From assembly GCF_038502225.1 (NCBI RefSeq), contig NC_091301.1, forward strand, positions 19,254,347-19,318,346: DNA of 64,000 nt, in the 5' to 3' direction. The notes beneath the pieces are model-generated. The model ran no database searches, was not told where the DNA came from, and was given only the letters and a program-made list of their open reading frames with translations. Every line of letters starts with the position of its first letter. Within the stretch, counting starts at the first letter, position 1. This document shows, one piece after another, positions 32,077-44,000 of the stretch. The stretch comes from Cherax quadricarinatus. Lineage: Eukaryota > Arthropoda > Malacostraca > Decapoda > Parastacidae. The position numbers were made by a program, and so were the translations under genes.

Positions 32077-35000
32077 CTGAGGGTAAAAATAAAAAGCATT
32101 AAGATACCATATTTTACTATTGGCTGAAAATTTTCTTTTTTTTTTAAAACCTTTGTGATCAAAGATATAATTTAAATACTGTTGCACTTCTGATACCTTT
32201 GTCCCCTAAGGCACTTCTCTATGAGAAATAAATCATGCAGATCTCCAAAGATTTTAAATTTTGAAAAACATATAAAAGTTAAAGAAAATAAATAGAAACT
32301 TAGGAAATAAACAATATATATATAAATTGTGTGTGTGTGCATATACACATGCACACACAAAACTGTGACATGACCCATGTGGTTATCGGTGAGTATGTAT
32401 GCGCGCACACACACACAAATGCCATTTTATTAGGTACATATGCACCTCAATGCATAAAAACATGCAGACATAGTCAAGAGGTTCAGTTGTTGTTCAGACC
32501 ATACACCAGAATGGGAAAGAAATGTAATCTAAGTGATTTTGACAGTGGAATGATTGCTGGCACCAGTTGGGATGGTTTAACCCTTTCAGGGTCCAGAGGC
32601 CAAATTTCAAAGTGCACACCAGGGTCCAAGAATTTTCAAAAAAAAAAAAAAAATTTATTTTTTCTTATGAAATGGTAGAGAACTTTTTCTAAAGGTAATA
32701 AAACAAAAAGTACGAAATTTGATGGAAAATTGACGAATTATGCTCTCGCGAATTTTGATGTGCCAGCGATATTTACGAATCGGCGATTTTGCCGACTTTG
32801 ACTCCCATTTTAGGTCAATTACATTATTCCAGTTGACCAAATTCTTAGATATTTCACTAGTATTATTTCTATTCTATCGATTGAGCACAAGAAATTGCCA
32901 AGTCAACTGTTTCAACTACAAAATAAAGTGATAGGATATTGGTAATTTGGCCAATTTAACACAAAGTTCAAAATATTCCAATTTCAAAATAGGGTCCAAA
33001 ATAAACAATGTAGGTGTTCTTGGCACTAAACTAACATTTCCTCTGTTCATTAGTTGTTTTGAGGCTTTACAAATTAATTCCATTTTGATTTTTTATTCAC
33101 ATAATGAATTTTTATTCAAACCAAAAAATAGAAGATTTACTGTTTTGCAATATTGTAATAATTGTATAAATATCATCACATATTTGTGAATGTATATCAG
33201 ACCCACCAGCTGGTGTGTATTAGACATGTGAGATCGTTTGTTTACTCTTGAACATTGGCAAAAATTTAACATTTCCGCTACCTTGAGCTCAGTTTCAAGC
33301 CATTTCCAGTGCTAAAACCAATCAAAATCATCTCTATTTCTGTAATATGTCTTCCATTCTATCAAATGAGACCAAGAAATCGCAAATACAACTATAAAAA
33401 ACATATGAAAAAACACTGCAAAATCGCCGTTTTAATCGAAAATCACGGTCTCAGTTTTTTCTCTCATTATACACTGTGTGCTGCAGGATTTGTTTTATGT
33501 GGTGCACACATACCACATAGATGTATTCTCTCATATCTAAGCCCAAATTTACCACTCACAGCTTATCAGAGTGAGCTGAGCTCATGGCGTAGATCTACGG
33601 CATGGACCCTGAAAGGGTTAAGTATCTCATAAGCTGATGAATTGGGATTCCACACACAACAGTCTCTAAGGTTCACAGAGAATGGTGTGAAAAGCAAAAC
33701 ATCCAATGAATGGCAGAGCTGTGGGTGAAAAATGCCAGTCCTGGAACCAACCAAAATCATCTCTGTTTCAGTAGTATGTCTTCCATTATATGAAATGATA
33801 CCAAGAAAGAGCCAATAAAACCATAAAAACCAACCTAGAAAACACATTATTATAATCAAAACCAAGAGCTAAAACCACCAGAGCCATACAGCGCTGAGAA
33901 TACACCTTAATGTCGCTATTTTAAACCAAACACAAGGTTTTCATTTTCCCCACTATGCACTCTAGGGCAGGATTTCTTTTATACCATGCACACTCACTGC
34001 ACAGACCCATGTTCTCATATCTAGGCCAAAATTTACTGCTCGCAGCTTATATGAGTGAGCTGAGCTCGTGACATAGATGTATGTGAAGAACCCTGGTGTC
34101 AATAACGTAAATCTATGTTATGGGGAGTCAGAGGGTTAATTTTGGGGTGTCAGGACAATGAAAGGGTTAACAGATACAAACAGAAAATTCCTAATATATA
34201 CCTGTGCTAGAAGGAACCTCTCTCTAGCTACCTCAGCTGGATCAGCCAGGTATCCACGATTTTTTGGATCAGAGTAGTAATCAATCAGATGCTGTGGAGG
34301 AAGCATTCGGCGAGGTATGGCAATACCTGGCAAAATCAAAGGGAATAATAAGTGACTAGAATAAAAATTCTAGCTCTTAAACTATTTTTTTTTTTTTTTA
34401 CAATATTATCGGGTTGTACAACTTGATAACATTTTCACATAAGGCAAATCACATACACAACACACAATAAAATATGAAAAAATAGTGTGTAATTCCAACC
34501 TTGGTGATTCTTATTAGCTTTTCATAAAACCTAGTAACAAAAAAAATTGAACTATATAATCAAACTGAATGCAAAGTATCTAATAAATATACTGTCATAA
34601 ATAATACAAACCTCTCCCAAAGAATTCTACTGGTTTTATGGCAGCTGTAAGAGAAAGTGGATCAAAGTATGCTGTAGTTATGAATCCTCCATTACGCTCC
34701 ACAGATGCTATTACTGCTTCATTTGCCCACTGCACCTCTATATTTATTGTGGCTTTAAAATGGTCAATTCCCTGTAAAGTACACAAGTTATAGTTTATTT
34801 TGCCCAAAAAAAAAAAAAAAAAAAAATTCATATGGACTTATTACATTCTTATTTATATATATTATATTCACAAAAAATTGCTGAATGTATATGGGGAGTA
34901 GAAGTTGATGAGATAGAAGGAAGGGCAGTGGTAGAGGCAGGTAGTAGTAGTGACAGAGGATGGTGGTGGTGTGCTGGCAAAAGAATTAGGTAGTATGGAA

Positions 35001-38000
35001 GGTTTGTCACTGAGTAAGGAGGGGGCATGTTTTTTATTCTTTGGCCACTGGTTTGATAATGCACAGATTTTAAATACATGTACCTACTATAAATGCCTCC
35101 CCCCCCCAAAAAAAAATGCCTAACAAGGAGAGATGCTATTGTTGCTATTTACCATGACAAATGATAATTATACATACTGCACTGGTACTATACCTCATTT
35201 TCCAGCATGAAACCTCCCTCCTTCTGTTGTGGGCTGATACTGAATAACCCAGTGGCCATGAGCTGAGTAACATCAACAGGAACATCGCAGCGTAAACGGT
35301 TTGTGTCAATCATCATCTGCAGCTTTCCCATGCAGAGTGGTGTGTATGACAACTTCAAACTAATAAAGTAAGATCTTATTAGAGCAGTAATGTATCAAAT
35401 AAGATCTTATTAGAGGATTAGTGTATCTGTATTTCTTAACAGACTACTGTATTGTGAAATTTACAAGTATAAATGATATATACAGTAAAACCTCTCATTA
35501 ATAGATTTCAGCAATTTTGGACAGTAGCGATAGTATCTGGTATCTGAAGTATCAGACCAAGTCTGATGACTGATGTTTATCCCCTCAAGAAAGGTTCCTT
35601 GATACTGGTGAGGGGCTCTTGATATAGGGAATTGGATCTGTGCTCCAGTTCCCTGAATTAAGCCTGAATACCTTCCACATCCCCCTCCCCCCCACAGGCA
35701 CTATAATCCTACGGGTTTAGCGCTTCCCCCTTCATTATAATAATAATCCGATGTTTATCTGGTGCTGGCTAGAGTGGCCACGTCCAGGCCCTGTCCATTT
35801 TCATTGTCTCTGAGACATAGGCCACTGTTGATTTATCAGTGCTGTACCTGTATGCTGTATTACCACCCAAGGACCACATGATATGCTGGATAATTATCCA
35901 TCACTTAAATAATATATCACCCAAAGACCACTTAAATGATAAAAACTTCACCCAAGTACAGTGGACCCCCGGTATTTGATATTAATCCGTTCCTGAGAGC
36001 TCATCAAATACCGAAAATATCGAAAAGTGAATCAATTTTCCTCGTAAGAAATAATGGAAATTAAATTAATCCGTGCAAGACACCCAAAAGTATGAAAAAA
36101 AAAATTTACTACATGAAATATTAAGTTTAATGCAATAGAATAATTACAATAACAATAGAATAATTGACACTTACCTTGAATGAAGATCTGGTGATGATTG
36201 ATGGGATGGGAGGAGGGGAGAGGTGTTAGTGCTTAGAAGGGGAATCCCCTTCCATTAGGACTTGAGGTAGCAAGTCCTAATGGCCATAGTGGCCTGTACC
36301 TCCCGTTCCTTTATGACATTCCTAAAGTGTTTCACAACATTGTCAGTGTAATAGTCACCAGCACGGCTTGCAATAGCTGTGTCAGGGTGATTTTCATCAA
36401 AAAAGGTTTGCACTTTAAGCCACTTTGCACACATTTCCTTAATCTTTGAAGTAGGCAACTTCTTCAATTTCTCTATCCCCTCCTCCGAAGCAGTTTCCTC
36501 AGGTGTGGCCTCTTGCTGTTGAAGATGATCTAGCAGCTCATCAGTGGTTAGTTCTTCATTGTCCTCCTCCACGAACTCTTCCACATCCTCCCCACTAACC
36601 TCCAGCCCCAAGGACTTCCCCAATGCCACAATGGATTCCTCAACTGGCATAGGCTTCTCAGGGTTAGCCTCAAATCCTTCAAAATCCCTTTTGTCTACAC
36701 ATTCTGGCCACAGTTTTTTTCCAAGCAGAGTTCAAGGTCCTCTTAGTCACTCCCTCCCAAGCCATACCTATAAGGTTTATACAATTGAGGATATTAAAGT
36801 GATCCTTCCAAAACTCTTTTAGAGTCAGTTGAGTTTCTGTGGTCACTACAAAGCACTTTTGAAATGTAGCTTTTGTGTACAGTTTCTTGAAGTTGGAAAT
36901 GACCTGCTGGTCCATGGGCTGCAGGAGAGGAGTGGTATTAGGAGGCAAAAACTTGACCTTAATGAAGCTCATGTCCCCAGAAAGTCGCTCTGCCAAGTCT
37001 GTAGGATGACCAGGGGCACTGTCTAATACCAGGAGGCACTTAAGGTCTAATTTCTTTTCAATTAGGTAATTTTTCACAGTGGGGGCAAATGCATGGTGTA
37101 ACCAGTCATAGAAAAAGTCCCTAGTGACCCATGCCTTACTGTTTGCCCTCCACAGCACACATAAATTAGCCTTGAGGACATTGTTTTTCCTGAACACTCT
37201 GGGAGTTTCAGAGTGATACACCAATAAAGGCTTCACTTTACAATCACCACTAGCATTGGCACACATCAACAGAGTAAGCCTGTCTTTCATAGGCTTATGT
37301 CCTGGGAGTGCCTTTTCCTCCTGAGTAATGTAGGTCCTGCTTGGCATTTTCTTCCAAAACAGGCCTGTTTCGTTGCAATTAAACACTTGTTCAGGTTTCA
37401 AGTCTTCACTGTCTATGTAATCCTTGAATTCCTTCACATATTTTTCAGCTGCTTTTTGGTCTGAACTGGCAGCCTCACCATGCCTAATCACACTATGTAT
37501 GCCACTATGATTCTTAAATCTTTCAAACCAACCTTTGCTGGCCTTAAATTCACTCACATCAGCACTAGTTGCAGGCAATTTCTTTACCAAATCGTCATGC
37601 AACTGCCTAGCCTTTTCACAAATGATCGCTTGAGAGATGCTATCTCCTGCTATCTGTTTTTCATTTATCCACACCAATAACAGCCTCTCAACATTTTCTA
37701 ACACTTGCGGTCGCTATTTCGCAATCACAGTTGCACCTTTTGCAAGAACAGCTTCCTTGATTGCCATTTTCCTGGTCACTATAGTAGAGGTGGTTGACTG
37801 GGGTTTACTATACAACCTTACCAGCTCCGACACACGCACTCCACTTTCGTACTTTGCAATTATCTCTTTCTTCATTTCAATAGTCATTAGCGCCTTTTTT
37901 CTCGAAGGGTTGGCACTAGAAGCTTTCTTGGGGCCCATGGTGACTTTTTTTGCAGAAACAAGCACCAAAAACAGTGATAATGTGGAATGTACCGAATGTA

Positions 38001-41000
38001 TCCTTAGATGCGCGCACACTGGCTGGCTTGTAAACACTGGCACACACGGAGCAGTTCAGACCACATGTGGACATGTCTCGTACGAATCGCATCAAATACC
38101 GGGTTTTCGATCGGATACCAAGGCAAAATTTTTGTGATATAATGCATCAAATACCGTATTTATCAAATACCGATGCCATCGAATACTGGGGGTCCACTGT
38201 ACCACATAAATGACATGTTATTACTCAGGGACAACACAAATGATATATCATCACATAGGTACCACATAAATCATACAACAAACCCTCAATATAACAGATT
38301 AATGGGAAAAATTGTCTCTCTATTAAATCAAAATAACGTTAAAAAATAGCAATACAGCCTTTCCTCGATGTACTCGTTTACCGACTACTCGGACTTACGA
38401 AGGGTTCTCTGACCAGTATGCATACCTAAATAATGTGTATTAGAGCTGATTTCCTCAATTCTGTTTATTACAATATACAGTACACTGCTGTACAAACATT
38501 TTAAAATATACCAGAAATGTTATAAATGGTGCAAAGGTAACATTAAAACAATATCAAAGATGGTTGACACAAACCCACTACCATTATGCTCCTCACTTAG
38601 CGACAAATTCGTTTACCGACGTGGTCTTAGGAATGGAACTCCATCGTTCAGTAAGGAGAGGCTGTACAATAAACAAAAGTTCTTTACTGTATACCTAGAA
38701 TAGTAATGTAAACACAATTTGCAGATATATTGTAATAAACATTTAAAATATAAGAGTTAATAGTACAATTTACCCAGTGGAGTTTGCCCATAATTTTAAA
38801 ATTCTATTATAGTGAGGGTTTACTCTATAATTACTCAAGAACCACATGACAAGTATATTATTATGCAAGTACCATACTAAGCATATGATGTAACACCCAA
38901 GGACCACATGAATGATGTACTATCAACCAAGGGCCACATACTGGTAAATGATATACCATACTGTATCACCCAAGGACCACATAAATACTGTACTGACACT
39001 TTTAAATTGCTAGCATCAACCATGTATAGTTGATGTAAATTAAACCATGGTATTGTAATATGAGATCTGTACCTAAAGAAAAATGTAGAGAAAAATATAT
39101 ATGTTATAATAAATGTTACTATAATAAAGCATTTACAATGAAGCACAAATGTGAACAATACCTAGATAAAAGTAAAGAACTTTTCATTGCATTTATGGAT
39201 TTTGAAATGGCATATGATAGAGTGGATAGAGAAGCAATGTGGCAGATGTTGCAAATGTATGGAATAGGTAGCAGGTTACTTAAAGCAATAGAGATATGTG
39301 GATAGTGAGGTGCAGACTAGGGTATGTAGGACAGAGGGAGATTATTTTCCAGTAACGATAGACCTTAGACAGGAATGTGTGATGGGGTTGTAAAAATTGA
39401 ATGCTAGGGTATTAACCCCTTGACTGTCGCAACCCCAAATCCTGAGGTATCTCCTGGTGTCGCAAAATTCCCCCCCCCCCCCAAAAAAAAAATTCTTATG
39501 AAATGATAGAGAATCTTTTCTCGATTGTAATGACACCAAAAGAACGAAATTTGATGGAAAACTGATGGAATTGCGCTCTTGCGAAGTTAGCAGCCTCGGC
39601 GATATTTACAAATCGTTGATTTCGCCCACTTTGAGCCCTATTTTCGGCTTATTCCATTGTTCTAGTCGACCAAACTCATAGCGATTTCTTTAGAACTCCA
39701 TTTTTTCTATTGATTGAGTACAAGAAACTGCCCATTTACCAATTTCAACTACCCAATAACATGGTCAGAAATTTGCAATTTGGCCAATTTCACAAAAATT
39801 AAAAAATACGACAATTTCAAAACAGGGTCCAGAATGAACAATGCAGACATTCATGGCTCTAAAATAACATTTTCTTTGTTCATCAGTCACGTCTCCAGGC
39901 CCCTCTGATATTACTCTTGCTTTCTATTTTGAATTTTTATTCAAACAAAAAATAGAAGATTTACTGTTATGCAGACTACTGCAATATTGTAATAATTGTG
40001 TAAATAATGTCAACCCATTCATGACTGCATATTAGAATGGCTACTTGGACATTTATTAAAAAATGACATTTGTTTACTTTTGAACATCGGCAAAAATCAA
40101 ACATTTCCCCTTCTTTGAGCTCCATTTCAAGGTTCTTTTCATAGTAAAACCAATCAAAATCACATCTATTTCTATAATATGTTTTCCATTCTATCAAATG
40201 AGACCAAGAAACCGAGAATACAACCATAAATACTATACAAAAATAGACCACAAAGTCGGCATTTTAATTAAAAAAACGGTCGGAGTTTTTTTTTTTCCTC
40301 ATTATGTACTGCGTGCTGCAGGATTTTTTTTATATGGTGCACACTGACCACACAGACCCATTCTCTCACATGTGGGCCTACCAGCTTTCTCTGGCTTGTT
40401 TTGAAGCCGCTACAATTTATGAGTATATAGTATATGTCAAACACAGTGGCTCGTAAGACGTACATATACGACCGAAACAGTCAAAGGGTTAAAGGAGAGG
40501 TATGAGACTCAAAGATAGTGAATTTGGCACAGAATGGGAGTCATCAGGGTTGCTTTTTGCTGATAATACAGTTCTTTGAGGAAATTCAGAGAAGTTGCAA
40601 AGGTTGGTATGTAAAAGAAAGAAATTAAAAGTAAATTTAGGAAAGAGCATGGTGACAAGAGTAACAAAAAATACAGGCAATTAGAGAGTGGATATTTGAT
40701 TGGAGTGAGGGAGTACGGAGGAAGTAACTGTGTTCAGATATTTGGGAGTGGACTTGTCAGCAGATATTTCTATGAGAGAGGAGGGGAACCACAGAACTGA
40801 AGAAGATAAAAAGTGGATGTTGCACTGAGCTATCTGTGGAGACAAAACTTTATCCACAGAGGCAAAAAAGGGGAGTGTACCAAAGTGTAGTAGTACCATG
40901 ACTGATGTGTCTGTGATTATCATTCACCCATGCCAGATTCTCAAAAACTTCTAGAAACTGCCTAGAGTGGAGGACTGCCTCTGGGTCTATCATCGGGTGT

Positions 41001-44000
41001 AAAGCATGGGTTCTAAATGTTGCAGCAAGGAGGAGGTTTGAGGCAGCAGAGATATCGTGTTTGAGAGCAATGTGTGGTGTGAATATTATGCATATAATTC
41101 AGAGTTTGGAGATTAGGTGGTGTCAATTCACTAAAAGTATTATTCAGAGGGCTGGGGAGAGGTTGTTGAAGTGGTTTGAACATTTAGAGGATGCAGAAAA
41201 ATAGGACAACAAAGAGGACATATAAATCTAGGGTGAAGGGATGGAGGGGTAGAAGTCGTCTTAGGAAAGGTTGGAAGTAGTAAAGGAGGCTCTGAGCAAT
41301 AGGGGCTTGAACATGCAACAGGCTTCTATGTGCCTGTAAGAGTGAGGGCAAGTGGTTTTTTTTATGATTTGACATGCTGTTGGAGTGAGCAATGTAACAT
41401 TTATAGACTTGAATCCCAGAAGTGGAAAGTACAGTGCTTGCATTCTGAATGAAAGAGGGGTGGGGATGTTGTGGTGTGGAAGGTCATCTGAACTATGATT
41501 TTTGGTATTCTTCTGCAGTGAGTGACTGAGTTTTCTTTGTCAGTGGGAGATGGCTGGAGTGTTAAAAAATACGAAAATATAGTATGACCTTAAAAAGAAA
41601 AGTTCAAAAATCTAAGATATTACTTCTAAAAATATTAGAAAGAAAAAAGAAATGATGCTTATATATCCAAGACCAATTTCAAGTGTTATACTCTTGCTAC
41701 CCAACCTGAGAACAGACATTCTTATTGACTGCTCGATCAACAAGGCTGTTGCTGCCTGTAGGCCTACATGATCATATTAAGCTGGCTGATCCTACTTTTT
41801 TTTTTTTTTGTAGAAATGTCTAATTACTTCTTGATACAAATTTATATTTTTTTTTTTTTTTTTTTTCAAACAAGTCGGCCGTCTCCCACCGAGGCAGGGT
41901 GACCCAAAAAAAGAAAGAAAATCCCCAAAAAGAAAATACTTTCATCATCATTCAACACTTTCACCACACTCGCACATTATCACTGTTTTTGCAGAGGTGC
42001 TCAGAATACAACACTTTAGAAGCATACACATATAAAGATACACAACATATCCCTCCAAACTGCCAATATCCCAAACCCCTCCTTTAAAGTGCAGGCATTG
42101 TATTTCCAGGACTCAAGTCCGACTATATGAAAATAACCGGTTTCCCTGAATCCCTTCACTAAATATTACCCTGCTCACACTCCAACAGATCGTCAGGTCC
42201 CAAGTACCATTCGTCTCCATTCACTCCTATCTAACACGCTCATGCACGCTTGCTGGAAGTCCAAGCCCCTTGCCCACAAAACCTCCTTTACCCCCTCTCT
42301 CCAACTCTTTCGAGGACGACCCCTACCCCGCCTTCCTTCCCCTATAGATTTATATGCTTTCCATGTCATTCTACTTTGATCCATTCTCTCTAAATGACCA
42401 AACCACCTCAACAACCCCTCTTCTGCCCTCTGACTAATACTTTTATTAACTCCACACCTTTTCCTAATTTCCACACTCCGAATTTTCTGCATAATATTTA
42501 CACCACACATTGCCCTTAAACAGGACATCTCCACTGCCTCCAACCGTCTCCTCGCTGCTGCATTTACCACCCAAGCTTCACACCCATATAAGAGTGTTGG
42601 TACTACTATACTTTCATACATTCCCTTCTTTGCCTCCATAGATAACGTTTTTTGACTTCACATATACCTCAACGCACCACTCACCTTTTTTCCCTCATCA
42701 ATTCTATGATTAACCTCATCCTTCATAAATCCATCCGCCGACACGTCAACTCCCAAGTATCTGAAAACATTCACTTCTTCCATACTCCTCCTCCCCAATT
42801 TGATATCCAATTTTTCTTTATCTAAATCATTTGACACCCTCATCACCTTACTCTTTTCTATGTTCACTTTCAACTTTCTACCTTTACACACATTCCCAAA
42901 CTCATCCAGTAACCTTTGCAATTTTTCTTTAGAATCTCCCATAAGCACAGTATCATCAGCAAAAAGTAACTGTGTCAATTCCCATTTTGAATTTGATTCC
43001 CCAAAACTTAATCCCACCCCTCTCCCGAACACCCTAGCATTTACTTCCTTTACAACCCCATCTATAAATATATTAAACAACCATGGTGACATTACACATC
43101 CCTGTCAAGACCTACTTTTACTGGGAAGTAGTCTCCCTCTCTTCTACACACCCTAACCTGAGCCTCACTATCCTCATAAAAACTCTTTACAGCATTTAAT
43201 AACTTACCACCTATTCCATATACTTGCAACATCTGCCACATTGCTCCTCTATCCACTCTATCATATGCCTTTTCTAAATCCATAAATGCAATAAAAACTT
43301 CCCTACCTTTATCTAAATACTGTTCACATATATGCTTCAATGTAAACACTTGATCTACACATCCCCTACCCACTCTGAAACCTCCTTGCTCATCCGCAAT
43401 CCTACATTCTGTCTTACCTCTAATTCTTTCAATTATAACCCTACCGTACACTTTTCCTGGTATACTCAGTAAACTTATTCCTCTATAATTTTTACAGTCT
43501 CTTTTGTCCCCTTTCCCTTTATATAAAGGGACTATACATGCTCTCCGCCAATCCCTAGGTACCTTCCCCTCTTTCATAATTTATTAAACAAAAGTACCAA
43601 CCACTCCAACACTATATCCCCCCCTGCTTTTAACATTTCTGTCATGATCCCATCAGTTCCAGCTGCTTTACCCCCTTTCATTTTACGTAATGTCTCACGT
43701 ACCTCCCCCACACTTACATTCTGCTCTTCTTCACTCCTAAAAGATGGTATACCTCCCTGACCAGTGCATGAAATTACTGCCTCTCTTTCTTCCTTAACAT
43801 TTAAAAGTTCCTCAAAACATTCTCGCCATCTACCTAATACCTCCATCTCCCCATCTACTAACTCCCCTACTCTGTTTTTAACTGACAAATCCATACTTTC
43901 CCTAGGCTTTCTTAACTTGTTTAACTCCAAAATTTTTTCTTATTTTTCATTAAAATTTCTTGACAGTGCCTCTCCCACTCTATCATCTGCTCTCCTTTTG

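Larger units (their letters stand above)
35866..38995. repeat. degenerate minisatellite (CACCCAAGGACCACATAAATGATA), interrupted by T4 and M1
   Basis: Roughly 25-35 bp units seen at 35,866-35,957, 38,200-38,285 and 38,825-38,990 (for example CACCCAAGGACCACATGAA, TCACCCAAAGACCACTTAAA). Tigger T4 and MITE M1 are inserted in it. Confidence 0.75.

Noticed and set aside
32331..32678. 115-codon ORF as a Tc1 transposase gene
   Set aside because: Only the first about 20 Tc1 residues are genuine; the rest reads through a microsatellite and the TTAA element.
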